Shown piece by piece: positions 6,415 through 12,982 of a stretch of DNA of 12,982 nt. The notes under the pieces were generated by a model. That model had not been told where the DNA came from, did no database searches, and saw only the letters and a list, made by a program, of their open reading frames with translations. The stretch's first letter is position 1; the number at the start of each line of letters is the position of its first letter. Origin of the DNA: Giesbergeria sp. (GTDB lineage Bacteria; Pseudomonadota; Gammaproteobacteria; Burkholderiales; Burkholderiaceae_C); contig JAGOCN010000013.1 in the NCBI GenBank assembly GCA_017998735.1, positions 1-12,982 on the forward strand, written 5' to 3'. The translations under genes were made by a program, and so were the position numbers.

Positions 6415-7029
6415 ATGAAAAAACACGCCATTGCCGCCGCCCTGCTGGGCACCGTTCTGTGCTCCGCCGCCATGGCGCAGCAGGTTTCCGAAGGCCCCTG
6501 GATGGTGCGCGCACGCGCTGTGCACCTCGACAGCTCCAACAGCGACTCCACCGGCCTGGGCCTGGCCATCAACGACAAGTGGATGCCCGAAGTGGACATC
6601 ACCTACTTCTTCAACAAGAACGTGGCGATGGAGCTGATCCTGACCGTGCCACAAAAGCAGACGATTTCTGCCAGCGGCACGAACATCGGTTCGCTCAAGC
6701 ACCTGCCGCCCACGCTGACCGCGCAGTACCACTTCACCGACCTGGGCGCCTTCAAGCCCTACCTGGGCGCTGGTGTGAACTACACACGTTTCTCCAGCGT
6801 GCGCTTTGACCCTGCCGTCGATGCCGCCCTGAACCCGTCCGTCGACAAGAACAGTTTTGGCTGGGCACTGCAGGCAGGCGTGGACATTCCCCTGTCCAAG
6901 AACCTGTACCTGAACGTGGACGTGAAAAAAGTCCAGATCAAGACCGATGTGTCGTCGTTTGGTACCAAGGTGGGCCAATTCAAGGTCAACCCCGTGCTGT
7001 TCGGTGTCGGCCTGGGCTGGCGCTTCTGA
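6415..7029 (+). CDS. ompW: OmpW-family outer-membrane beta-barrel protein
   Basis: OmpW proteins are small 8-stranded outer-membrane barrels thought to conduct small hydrophobic or ionic molecules and to be linked to oxygen and stress responses. The 204-residue precursor has a Sec signal peptide, MKKHAIAAALLGTVLCSAAMA, cut after residue 21. Family hallmarks follow: GPWMVRARAVHL at the first strand, MELILTVPQKQ, the conserved LKHLPPTLTAQYHF, FKPYLGAGVNYT, SFGWALQAGVD, and a terminal Phe (GLGWRF) suited to BAM insertion. The ATG at 6415 places MKK at the signal peptide and has GGATGA just upstream; in-frame ATGs at 6406 and 6409 are possible, and the longer frame from 6274 is not supported. It stands alone between an FNR-type box and a strong terminator, so it is probably monocistronic. 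Confidence 0.93.
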   Translation: MKKHAIAAALLGTVLCSAAMAQQVSEGPWMVRARAVHLDSSNSDSTGLGLAINDKWMPEVDITYFFNKNVAMELILTVPQKQTISASGTNIGSLKHLPPTLTAQYHFTDLGAFKPYLGAGVNYTRFSSVRFDPAVDAALNPSVDKNSFGWALQAGVDIPLSKNLYLNVDVKKVQIKTDVSSFGTKVGQFKVNPVLFGVGLGWRF

Positions 7030-7110
7030 GCGCAGGCATTCTGCCTGCCATCTGCCATCTGCCGGCGCCAAGCAATGCCAGGCATTGCCAAGCAGTGCCG
7101 GCAGGTGAAA

Positions 7111-7139
7111 ACCCATCCCGCCCGGTGCGGGATTTTTTT
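7111..7139 (+). terminator. Strong intrinsic terminator after ompW
   Basis: A perfect 7-bp stem, ATCCCGC (7115-7121)/GCGGGAT (7127-7133), with loop CCGGT is followed by seven T residues (7133-7139) and preceded by A residues. The ompW stop is at 7029. Between them lie small repeats: GCAATGCC/GGCATTGC (7072-7088) and two near-copies of GCCAAGCAATGCC at 7067 and 7087. This terminator sits inside an open frame upstream of the RlpA-like gene and argues against a start at 7095 for that gene. Confidence 0.88.
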
Positions 7140-7250
7140 GGCTTTTCAAAGGCAGGGCGTTACCATCGGGCGCTTTGCTACTTGCCAGCACCCGTCCGCC
7201 TTGCGCTGGGCGGCGGCACTCTTGATTTGAACATTCCACCTTTACTCCAC

Positions 7251-7679
7251 GTGCGCCGTGCTTTTGCGCCTGTGCTTTTGGGCCTTGCCTGCGTGTCCGG
7301 CACCCTGCAGGCCCAGTCGGCTGAAGCGGTGCTGGGGACGGCTTCCGTGCCGGCATTGCGCATTGGCCAGGGCCAGGCTTCCTGGTATGGCAAGGATTTT
7401 CACCAGCGCCCCACGGCCAGTGGTGAGCGTTTTGACATGCACGGGTTTACCGCAGCACACCCGAAGCTGCCTTTTGGCTCTCAGGTGTGTGTGCGCAGTC
7501 TGGTCAGTGGCCGCAGCGTGAAGGTGCGCATCAATGACCGTGGCCCTTACACGCACAAGCGCATCATTGACCTCAGCTACGCCGCTGCCAAAGTACTGGG
7601 CATGGTGCAGCGCGGCACCAAGCGGGTGGAGTTGCTGGTGCTGAAGAACGCCAGCGCCTCCTGTCCTGGCAGCGCCTGA
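7251..7679 (+). CDS. RlpA-like protein (double-psi beta-barrel), short, no SPOR domain
   Basis: The core at about 40-130 is an RlpA-like double-psi beta-barrel: GQASWYG (41-47), PTASGERFD (54-62), FTAAHPKLPFGS (66-77), VRINDRGPY (92-100) and RIIDLSYAAAKVLGM (104-118). The equivalents of the catalytic Glu (SGE, residue 59), His (AAH, 70) and Asp (IND, 96) of RlpA lytic transglycosylases are all present, so peptidoglycan cleavage in the periplasm is plausible. There is no C-terminal SPOR domain. A GTG start at 7251 gives a 142-residue precursor with a signal peptide, MRRAFAPVLLGLACVSGTLQA; the Cys at 14 is not in a good lipobox. A TTG at 7227 is an alternative, neither start has a clear ribosome site, and the start is uncertain. 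Two cysteines (80, 138) remain in the mature form and could pair. Confidence 0.82.
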   Translation: MRRAFAPVLLGLACVSGTLQAQSAEAVLGTASVPALRIGQGQASWYGKDFHQRPTASGERFDMHGFTAAHPKLPFGSQVCVRSLVSGRSVKVRINDRGPYTHKRIIDLSYAAAKVLGMVQRGTKRVELLVLKNASASCPGSA

Positions 7680-7774
7680 CCTTGGGATTTCCAGCGCCAT
7701 CCTGAAGATGCAGCGGCGCAGCGGCCCCAGGGTGCAGGCACCACAGTTGCGCTGCCTTCCGCGCACTGTTTTCT

Positions 7775-7908
7775 TCAGCGCATTTTTGCCCTGCCCGGAA
7801 TGCAGTCCTGCTGCGGAAAGCAGGGGTTTTTGCTATTGAAAAAGGAGCTGCTGGCGCAAGCTGCATATGCGCTGGAGGCACTTTTTGCCATGAAACCCAG
7901 ACTTGCAG
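7775..7908 (-). repeat. 134-bp interspersed repeat, copy 2 (inverted relative to copy 1)
   Basis: Read on the minus strand this aligns base for base with 1077-1210: about 75% identity by hand count, highest in the core 7828-7879 (48 of 52). The terminal hairpin of copy 1 has decayed here (GCAGGGCAAAAATGCGCTGA). It lies between the ends of the convergent rlpA-like and rlmJ genes. The spurious frames over the two copies encode similar peptides (LLKKELLA... in both), which reflects DNA similarity and not a shared protein. Confidence 0.8.
7807..7831 (+). terminator. Possible weak terminator after the RlpA-like gene
   Basis: CCTGCT (7807-7812) and AGCAGG (7819-7824) form a 6-bp stem followed by GG and TTTTT (7827-7831). 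It is about 130 nt past the stop, inside repeat copy 2. It is a candidate only. The 280-bp gap 7680-7959 holds this hairpin, the repeat and nothing else I can recognise. Confidence 0.35.
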
Positions 7909-7959
7909 TGGAAGCGGCGCCGAACCGCTGCCAGGCTGTCCAGCCCGCCCGCAATCGCG

Positions 7960-8856
7960 CTAATTGCCGCTTTCCAGCGTGTGGGTGGCATGCTTGTCCT
8001 GGCCCAACAGCTCGACCATCTGCGCCAGCGGGTCCTTGAGCTGCGCCTTGAGCGTGTGCGGGGGGTTGATCAGGAACATGCCGCTGGCCGGCAGGCCGGG
8101 GCGCTTGGTTTCACCGGCTGCGGTTTCCACCAGCTTGCTGGACTTGACGGTCAGCGTGGCGTGCAACCAGCTTTTGCCGTTCTTTTGCGCCAGTGTCTTG
8201 AGGCGCCTGGGCAGGTCGTGCGCTTCAGGGCGCGGAATGATCGGGTACCAGACGGCATAGGTGCCGGTGGGAAAGCGCTTGAGTGCGTCCTGCACCATGT
8301 CCAGCACGCGCCCGTAGTCGCTCTTGATTTCATAGCTGGGATCGCACAGCAGCAGTGCGCGCCGGGCCGGTGGAGGCAAGAATTTCTTGATGCCTTCAAA
8401 GCCGTCTTCCAGCAGCACGGCCACCTGGCGGCCGGCATCGAGCTGTGCCACGTTGCCCGCCAGGGCGCGCATGTCGGAGGGGTGCAGTTCAAACAGCTTG
8501 AGCCGGTCGTGCGCGCGCATCAGGTGCTGCAGGATGAAAGGCGAGCCCGGGTACACCTTCAAGGTGGCCCCGGTGTTGAAGGAGCGCACCAGGTCGATGT
8601 ATTCCTGCAGGGCTGGCGCCAGGGCCATTGCCGCGGCCTTGGGGTGCGTGAAGCGCAAGACGCCATCGCCCGCTTCGCCGCTGGTGCGCGCAAAGTCGCC
8701 GTCCAGCCGGTAAAGCCCTGCGCCGGCATGGGTGTCGAGCACGGTCAGCGCTGCATCCTTGGTGCTGGTGAGGTATTGCAGGGTGGCAATCAGCACGGTG
8801 TGCTTGAGCACATCGGCGTGGTTGCCTGCATGGAAGGCATGGCGGTAACTGAACAT
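7960..8856 (-). CDS. rlmJ: 23S rRNA (adenine-N6) methyltransferase RlmJ
   Basis: RlmJ uses SAM to methylate A2030 of 23S rRNA before ribosome assembly. The 298-residue protein matches E. coli RlmJ (about 280) throughout: the N-terminal FSYRHAFHAGNHADVLKH (2-19), the SAM-loop DTHAGAG (41-47), YPGSP (102-106), ELHPSD (123-128), DGF (151-153), the active-site motif IV DPSYE (172-176), YAVWYP, and SGMFLINPP near the C-terminus. The catalytic motif is DPSY where E. coli has DPPY. The ATG at 8856 is fixed by the conserved start of the family; longer in-frame readings run antisense into the LysR gene and are not supported. No clear ribosome site is visible. It is divergent from the LysR gene across a 262-bp gap. 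Confidence 0.95.
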   Translation of the reverse strand: MFSYRHAFHAGNHADVLKHTVLIATLQYLTSTKDAALTVLDTHAGAGLYRLDGDFARTSGEAGDGVLRFTHPKAAAMALAPALQEYIDLVRSFNTGATLKVYPGSPFILQHLMRAHDRLKLFELHPSDMRALAGNVAQLDAGRQVAVLLEDGFEGIKKFLPPPARRALLLCDPSYEIKSDYGRVLDMVQDALKRFPTGTYAVWYPIIPRPEAHDLPRRLKTLAQKNGKSWLHATLTVKSSKLVETAAGETKRPGLPASGMFLINPPHTLKAQLKDPLAQMVELLGQDKHATHTLESGN

Positions 8857-9118
8857 GCTGCAATGGTAACCATGCGCCAGGCATTTGCTTTTCAAACCGG
8901 CTTGTGTGGCAGGCATGCCTTTGTCACGAAAAAACCAGCCTCCTGTGCACAATCGGCATTGCCCTGCAGCCCTGGGCATTTTTTCTGCCCGGTGCATGCA
9001 TTGCAATGTGCCTGACTGATTTTCCTGGGGTGGTGCATGCACACCCATCCTTTCATTTTTTCGGGCTGCTGTTCGTGTGTTTGCGGCGAATGACAGCTTT
9101 TCAGACGGCTTTGCACCG
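8857..9118. other. Divergent intergenic region between rlmJ and the LysR gene, with palindromes
   Basis: The 262-bp gap contains GGCATGCC (8912-8919), two copies of GGTGCATGCA (8991-9000 and 9032-9041, 41 bp apart), and the palindrome CATTGCAATG (8999-9008). Such inverted and direct repeats near a LysR start could be autoregulatory sites, but GCATGC is also scattered through the coding DNA of this window, so the evidence is weak. I see no convincing -35/-10 pair. Confidence 0.35.
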
Positions 9119-10099
9119 ATGCGCCTGCGCCATATCGAGGTTTTCAACGCGGTGATGGTCACTGGCAGCGTGAGCGGTGCTGCGCGCCTGATCAACATCA
9201 CCCAGCCGGCCGTGAGCCGCACGCTCAAGCACGCTGAAATCCAGTTGGGGTTTGCGCTGTTCGAGCGTGCCCGAGGGCGGCTGGTGGCCACCGCCGAGGC
9301 ACGCAGCCTCTTTCCGCTGGTGGACCAGCTGTTTTCCAACCTCGGCGAGGTGCGCCGGTTGGCGCAGGGGCTGCGCAAGGCCGATGGCGCGACAGAGCTG
9401 CGCGTGCTGACGGTGCTGGCCATGGGCTATGAGGTCTTTCCCGAGGCGGTGGTGCGCTTTCGGGCGCTGCATCCCTCGGTGGTGGTGCACCATGGCGCGC
9501 TGCATTCACCGCAGATCGTCGATGCATTGGTGCTGCAGGAAGCAGATGTCGGTTTTGTCTTCAGTGCCCCGTCCCATCCGGCGTTGGCAGAAGAATGCCT
9601 GGCCAGCCACCCGCTGGTGTGCGTGGTGCCCCGCGGCATGCTGCAGCCGGCGCAGCGTGCGGCCGGTGCCATCGGCCTGAGCGACCTGGCAAACCTGCCT
9701 TTCATCGGCCTGGACGTGCGCGATCCTTTGGGCCGCATGCTGGCACACGCTCTGCAGGAAGCGGTGCCCGGGCTGCAGCCGGTGATGGTGGTGCAGACCT
9801 ACCACGTGGCCCTGGCGCTGGCGCACCATGGCGTGGGCGCGGCCATTGTGGAAGCCTGCACTGCCCAGTCGGCCGACAGGAGCCGGGTGGACGTGCTGGC
9901 ACTGGAGCCGCAGGTAGTGACCTTCGTGCACGCCCTGCGCCCCTCGGCGCGGCCGCATTCGCAGCTGGTGCGGGCGTTCACCCGCTGCATGCGCCAGGCG
10001 CTGGAGCAGATGCCGGGTGCTCTGGATGCGCCAGCAGGGGCTGGTTCGGTGGCCGCTCAGGCCCGCCCGGTGGCGCGCAAGGGTTCCAGCAAGGCCTGA
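9119..10099 (+). CDS. LysR-family transcriptional regulator
   Basis: This 326-residue protein has the standard LTTR layout. A winged helix-turn-helix occupies about residues 3-62, with recognition helix around ITQPAVSRTLKHAE (27-40), then a linker helix. A periplasmic-binding-protein-like effector domain spans about 90-295, in two lobes. The tail after 300 is Ala/Pro/Gly-rich and looks dispensable. The ATG at 9119 gives MRLRHIEVFNAV, the usual LTTR beginning; an upstream in-frame GTG at 9077 would add 14 residues and is less likely. The gene converges on the DadA-like oxidoreductase gene and overlaps its 3' end by 43 bp. The neighbours suggest it may sense an amino acid or its keto acid, but the ligand cannot be read from sequence. 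Confidence 0.93.
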   Translation: MRLRHIEVFNAVMVTGSVSGAARLINITQPAVSRTLKHAEIQLGFALFERARGRLVATAEARSLFPLVDQLFSNLGEVRRLAQGLRKADGATELRVLTVLAMGYEVFPEAVVRFRALHPSVVVHHGALHSPQIVDALVLQEADVGFVFSAPSHPALAEECLASHPLVCVVPRGMLQPAQRAAGAIGLSDLANLPFIGLDVRDPLGRMLAHALQEAVPGLQPVMVVQTYHVALALAHHGVGAAIVEACTAQSADRSRVDVLALEPQVVTFVHALRPSARPHSQLVRAFTRCMRQALEQMPGALDAPAGAGSVAAQARPVARKGSSKA

Positions 10100-11301
10100 G
10101 CGGTGCCAAAAGCCAAGGTGAAACCCAGGGCGCCGTGGCCGGTGTTGAACAGCAGGTTGGCGGGCGCGCCGGGCAGGGTGCCCACGATGGGCAGGCCGGT
10201 GGGCGTTGCGGGCCGCAGTCCTGCCCAGCGGTCCAGCACGGCGTAGTCGCTTGCCTGCGGAAAAACCGCGCGCCCGGCGGCCAGCAGCGTGGCGATGCGC
10301 GCCTCTGGAATGTGGGTGTCGTTGCCTACCAGCTCCGCCATGCCCGCAATGCGCAAGCGCTCGCCCAGGCGCGCGAAAACGATCTTGCGCGCGGCATCGG
10401 TCACGCTGACCTTTGGCGCCGCATGGCGCTCCTGCGCTGCCTGCACCGTGACGCTGTAGCCCTTGAGCGGGTACACCGGCAGCCGGATGCCCAGGCTGCG
10501 GGCCAGTGGCACCGATCCGGTCGCCATGGCCAGCACGAAGGCATCGGCCTCTATGGCGCCAGCGCTGCTTTGCGCGGCGCGCAGGCGCTTGCCCTCGGTC
10601 ACCAAACCGGTGACTTCCGTGTTCAGCAAGAAACGCACGCCCCTGGCCCGCAGCATGGTTTCCAGCCCTTCGCACACCTTGTAGCAGTCGGCGGAACATT
10701 CGCTGGGGGTGTGAATGGCGCCTGCGATGCGCGGCGCATGCGCCTGCAGGGCTGGTTCGATGGCAACGCAGCCTGCGGCATCCACCGCTTCCTGCACGCT
10801 GCCCAGGGCGCGCTGCAGCAGCATCTGGTGCTGTGCCCCGGCAAACGAGGCTGCATCGGAATACAGCACCAGCTTGCCGGTGGCCGCGAAATCGCAGGCC
10901 AGCCCCGTCTGCACCACCATGGCATCGAACCCGGCGCGGCTGCGCGCCGCCAGCGCCAGCAGGGTTTGTGTGGTCTGGCGTGATACATCGCCCCGGCAGG
11001 CGGCCAGAAACTGCAGGCCCCACGCCCACTGCGCCGGGTCTGCCTGGATGCGCAACGTCAGAGGCGAGTCACTGGACAGCAGCAGTTTGGGAAGCTGGCG
11101 CCAGAGGGAGGCATCGGCCAGCGGCTGCACATAGGAGTAGCTCAATTGCGCGCCGTTGGCGCGGCTGGCGCCCGCGCCACTGGCCGCACGGTCGACCACC
11201 GTGACCTCAAGGCCTTGCTGCACCAGTTCCCAGGCACTGGCCAGGCCAACGATGCCAGCACCCAGGATGGCGACGGAGCGGGGGGATGTGCCTTGGTTCA
11301 T
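10057..11301 (-). CDS. DadA-like FAD-dependent D-amino-acid dehydrogenase / amino-acid oxidoreductase
   Basis: This 414-residue member of the DAO (FAD-dependent oxidoreductase) superfamily most resembles the small subunit of D-amino-acid dehydrogenase. It has a Rossmann FAD motif, VAILGAGIVGLASAWELVQQG, with GAGIVG at 14-19 and the ribose-binding acid at Asp37. A second FAD stretch follows, GASRANGAQLSYSYV (44-58). Near the C-terminus are WAGLRPATPTGLPIVG and NTGHGALGFTLAFGT, the closing FAD-site signature. DadA-type enzymes oxidise D-amino acids to keto acids plus ammonia and feed electrons to the respiratory chain at the inner membrane. GGGAGG directly abuts the ATG at 11301 with no spacer, which is unusually tight, and a stop codon lies just upstream, so no other start is available. 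Substrate is unproven. Confidence 0.85.
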   Translation of the reverse strand: MNQGTSPRSVAILGAGIVGLASAWELVQQGLEVTVVDRAASGAGASRANGAQLSYSYVQPLADASLWRQLPKLLLSSDSPLTLRIQADPAQWAWGLQFLAACRGDVSRQTTQTLLALAARSRAGFDAMVVQTGLACDFAATGKLVLYSDAASFAGAQHQMLLQRALGSVQEAVDAAGCVAIEPALQAHAPRIAGAIHTPSECSADCYKVCEGLETMLRARGVRFLLNTEVTGLVTEGKRLRAAQSSAGAIEADAFVLAMATGSVPLARSLGIRLPVYPLKGYSVTVQAAQERHAAPKVSVTDAARKIVFARLGERLRIAGMAELVGNDTHIPEARIATLLAAGRAVFPQASDYAVLDRWAGLRPATPTGLPIVGTLPGAPANLLFNTGHGALGFTLAFGTAQALLEPLRATGRA

Positions 11302-11481
11302 CCTCCCATGCTAGGGCGTGCGTCTTTCTGCGTCGAGTGCTGGCCAAGGTGCATGCCATGCCTGAAAGTCATGGAGTGCCATGCCAGCCCTGGTCTGCAT
11401 GCGCCTTGGCATGCGCTTTGGTTATGGGTGTGCGGGCAATCGGCATGCGCGCCGCGTGGGCAACGGCCTAGACTGGTGCGC
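11302..11481. promoter_or_regulatory. Divergent control region between the DadA-like and aminotransferase genes
   Basis: GCATGCGC occurs at 11397, 11409 and 11443, spaced 12 and 34 bp, close to one and three helical turns. Further GCATGC sites lie at 11351 and over the aminotransferase start (11480-11485). Both divergent genes have a -10-like hexamer just before the ATG: TAGCAT on the minus strand (11313-11308, with TCGACG 17 nt before it) and TAGACT on the plus strand (11469-11474, no good -35). If used, both transcripts would be nearly leaderless. The repeats are visible; regulation by the nearby LysR protein is inferred. Confidence 0.45.
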
Positions 11482-12831
11482 ATGCTTTCCACTTCACCCT
11501 CTGCGGCTTCCACCCACGTCTTTCATCGCCACCTGCACACCACTCCGCCGCGTGCCGTGTCCGGCGAAGGCATGCATCTGGTGGACGCCCAGGGGCGCCG
11601 CTACCTTGATGCCTGTGGCGGGGCAGCGGTGTCGTGCCTGGGCCACGGCCACCCGGAGGTGCTGGCGGCCATGCACCGCCAGATTGACCAGCTGGCCTAT
11701 GCGCACACCAGTTTCTTCACCACCGAAGTGGCAGAGGAATTGGCCGACCAGCTGGTGCGCACTGCGCCGCCGGGCACCAGCCATGTGTACCTGGTCAGCG
11801 GCGGCTCGGAGGCGATGGAGGCGGCCATGAAGCTGGCGCGCCAGTATTTCGTCGAGACCGGCGAGCCCGAGCGCCGCCATTTCATTGCCCGCAGACAGAG
11901 CTACCACGGCAACACGCTGGGCGTGCTGGCGGTGGGCGGCAACGCCTGGCGCAGGGCGCCATTTGCGCCGCTGCTGGTCGAGGCAACCCATGTGTCGCCC
12001 TGCTATCCCTACCGAGAGCAGCGCGCCGATGAGTCCCCCGAGCGATACGGCCTGCGCCTGGCGCAGGAACTGGAAGAGGCCATCGAGCGCCTGGGCCCGA
12101 AGAGCGTCATTGCATTTGTCGCTGAAACCGTGGGCGGTGCCACTGCGGGGGTGCTGGTGCCGGTGCCGGGGTATTTTCGGGCGGTGCGCGAGGTGTGTGA
12201 CCGCCACGGCGTGTTGCTGATCCTGGACGAAGTGATGTGCGGCATGGGCCGCACCGGCAGCCTGCACGCCTGCACTGCAGAAGGCGTAGTGCCGGACATC
12301 GAGGCCATCGCCAAGGGGCTGGGCGGCGGTTACCAGCCCATCGGTGCCGTGCTGGCGCAGGGCCGCATCGTTGAGGCCATCGGCCAGGGCAGCGGGTTTT
12401 TCCAGCATGGCCACACCTACCTCGGCCACCCGGTGGCCTGCGCTGCCGCGCTGGCGGTGCAGACCATCATCGAGCGCGATGGTCTGGTGGAGCGCGTGGC
12501 CCGCGCCGGTGCGCATTTTGGCGAATTGCTGCACCAGGCACTGGGCGCGCACCCGCATGTGGGTGACATCCGGGGCCGCGGGTTTTTCTGGGGGGTGGAG
12601 CTGGTGCGCGACCGGGACAGCAAAGCCCCCTTTGATCCGGCGCTGCGGCTGCATGCCCAGGTCAAAAAACAGGCCATGGCGCGTGGTTTGATGGTTTACC
12701 CCATGGGCGGAACCGTCAACGGGTGCGATGGTGACCATGTTTTGCTTGCTCCACCGTTCATCGCCAGTGACGCGGAGCTGGCACGCATTGCACAGTTGCT
12801 GGCGGAGGCGATTGCCGCATCCATCCCGTGA
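11482..12831 (+). CDS. Class III PLP-dependent aminotransferase, substrate unknown
   Basis: This 449-residue fold-type I aminotransferase belongs to class III (omega-amino acid/ornithine type). Visible landmarks are YLDACGGAAVSCLGHGHPEV (41-60), the phosphate-binding SGGSEAMEAAMKLAR (106-120), the ring-stacking YHG (141-143), LILDEVMCGMGRTG (246-259) with Asp249 contacting the pyridine nitrogen, and AIAKGLGGGYQPIGAV (275-290) with the Schiff-base Lys278. The class moves an amino group from an amine or omega-amino acid to a keto acid such as pyruvate or 2-oxoglutarate. The ATG at 11482 is chosen because upstream in-frame sequence is the divergent control region; GTG at 11476 is possible, and no Shine-Dalgarno is seen. 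It is 40 bp ahead of, and probably co-transcribed with, a TAXI-type transporter gene, suggesting catabolism of an imported amino compound. Confidence 0.9.
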   Translation: MLSTSPSAASTHVFHRHLHTTPPRAVSGEGMHLVDAQGRRYLDACGGAAVSCLGHGHPEVLAAMHRQIDQLAYAHTSFFTTEVAEELADQLVRTAPPGTSHVYLVSGGSEAMEAAMKLARQYFVETGEPERRHFIARRQSYHGNTLGVLAVGGNAWRRAPFAPLLVEATHVSPCYPYREQRADESPERYGLRLAQELEEAIERLGPKSVIAFVAETVGGATAGVLVPVPGYFRAVREVCDRHGVLLILDEVMCGMGRTGSLHACTAEGVVPDIEAIAKGLGGGYQPIGAVLAQGRIVEAIGQGSGFFQHGHTYLGHPVACAAALAVQTIIERDGLVERVARAGAHFGELLHQALGAHPHVGDIRGRGFFWGVELVRDRDSKAPFDPALRLHAQVKKQAMARGLMVYPMGGTVNGCDGDHVLLAPPFIASDAELARIAQLLAEAIAASIP

Positions 12832-12871
12832 CTGCAATCCTTGGGTTCCTTTTATTAACGGAGACAGAAGA

Positions 12872-12982
12872 ATGAAGATGAAATTTTCCCTGGGCATGTT
12901 GGCTGCATCCGTGGGCCTGGCCGCTTCGATGGCGGCACCTGCCGCTGTGGCGCAGGCCAAGTTCATGACCATCGGCACCGGG
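12872..12982 (+). CDS. TAXI-family TRAP transporter solute-binding protein, N-terminus, cut by the window edge
   Basis: Only 37 residues are visible. MKMKFSLGMLAASVGLAASM begins a Sec signal peptide that ends near AVAQA, followed by KFMTIGTG. The beta-strand start (F-hydrophobic-TIGTG) just after the signal is characteristic of TAXI-type periplasmic binding proteins, which deliver substrates to DctQM-like membrane subunits. GGAGA (12860-12864) sits 7 nt before the ATG at 12872, the best ribosome site in this part of the window. The short gap after the aminotransferase suggests one operon. The family call rests on a short motif and could be changed by the missing sequence. Confidence 0.7.
   Translation, partial: MKMKFSLGMLAASVGLAASMAAPAAVAQAKFMTIGTG

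Noticed and set aside
7095..7250. Longer start for the RlpA-like gene at GTG 7095
   Set aside because: It would translate through the strong terminator at 7111-7139, and the signal peptide only begins at about 7227-7251.
9506..11029. Long minus-strand frame spanning the LysR and DadA-like genes
   Set aside because: It runs in a different frame from the true DadA-like gene and antisense to LysR, and its composition is low-complexity Arg/Gly/Ala.
11494..12978. 494-residue open frame antisense to the aminotransferase
   Set aside because: Same cause as the ahcY antisense frame; it has no motifs and no start signal, and the plus strand is clearly coding.

Overview
The window looks like ordinary chromosomal DNA of a high-GC betaproteobacterium. 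Comamonadaceae is the best guess, possibly Comamonas. The reasons are an SAH riboswitch ahead of a long-form ahcY, the ahcY-tlyA-metF order, the GC-rich codon use, and short intergenic palindromes of a type I associate with that family. I see no phage, plasmid, insertion sequence, CRISPR array, tRNA or rRNA.

Layout. 1-880 holds two minus-strand genes: the N-terminal part of prfC (release factor 3) and a 77-residue lipoprotein with an internal tandem repeat. After a 438-bp divergent gap carrying a 134-bp repeat comes a YnfM-type MFS exporter (1319-2542). Its stop codon lies inside a perfect TATAAT. Just downstream an SAH riboswitch (2555-2637) controls ahcY. A terminator and a palindrome separate ahcY from tlyA, whose end overlaps metF by 4 bp. 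Then come an OmpW-like porin with an FNR-type box upstream (6332-6345), a strong terminator, a short RlpA-like protein, and a second, inverted copy of the 134-bp repeat. rlmJ follows on the minus strand.

The right end (9119-12982) reads as an amino-acid uptake and catabolism locus: a LysR regulator, a convergent DadA-like FAD oxidoreductase whose 3' end overlaps the regulator gene by 43 bp, a divergent class III PLP aminotransferase, and the start of a TAXI-type TRAP transporter binding protein.

How the genes fit together. AhcY clears S-adenosylhomocysteine, the product and inhibitor of SAM-dependent methyltransferases such as TlyA and RlmJ. MetF supplies methyl-tetrahydrofolate to remethylate the homocysteine AhcY releases. 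The riboswitch turns ahcY on when SAH builds up. OmpW is probably oxygen-regulated through FNR.

I find no clear new biological system. The best second-look items are the 134-bp repeat pair, the roughly 80-residue charged insertion in TlyA, the tandem-repeat lipoprotein, the riboswitch layout with its candidate switching hairpins, and the uncharacterised oxidase/aminotransferase/TAXI locus.
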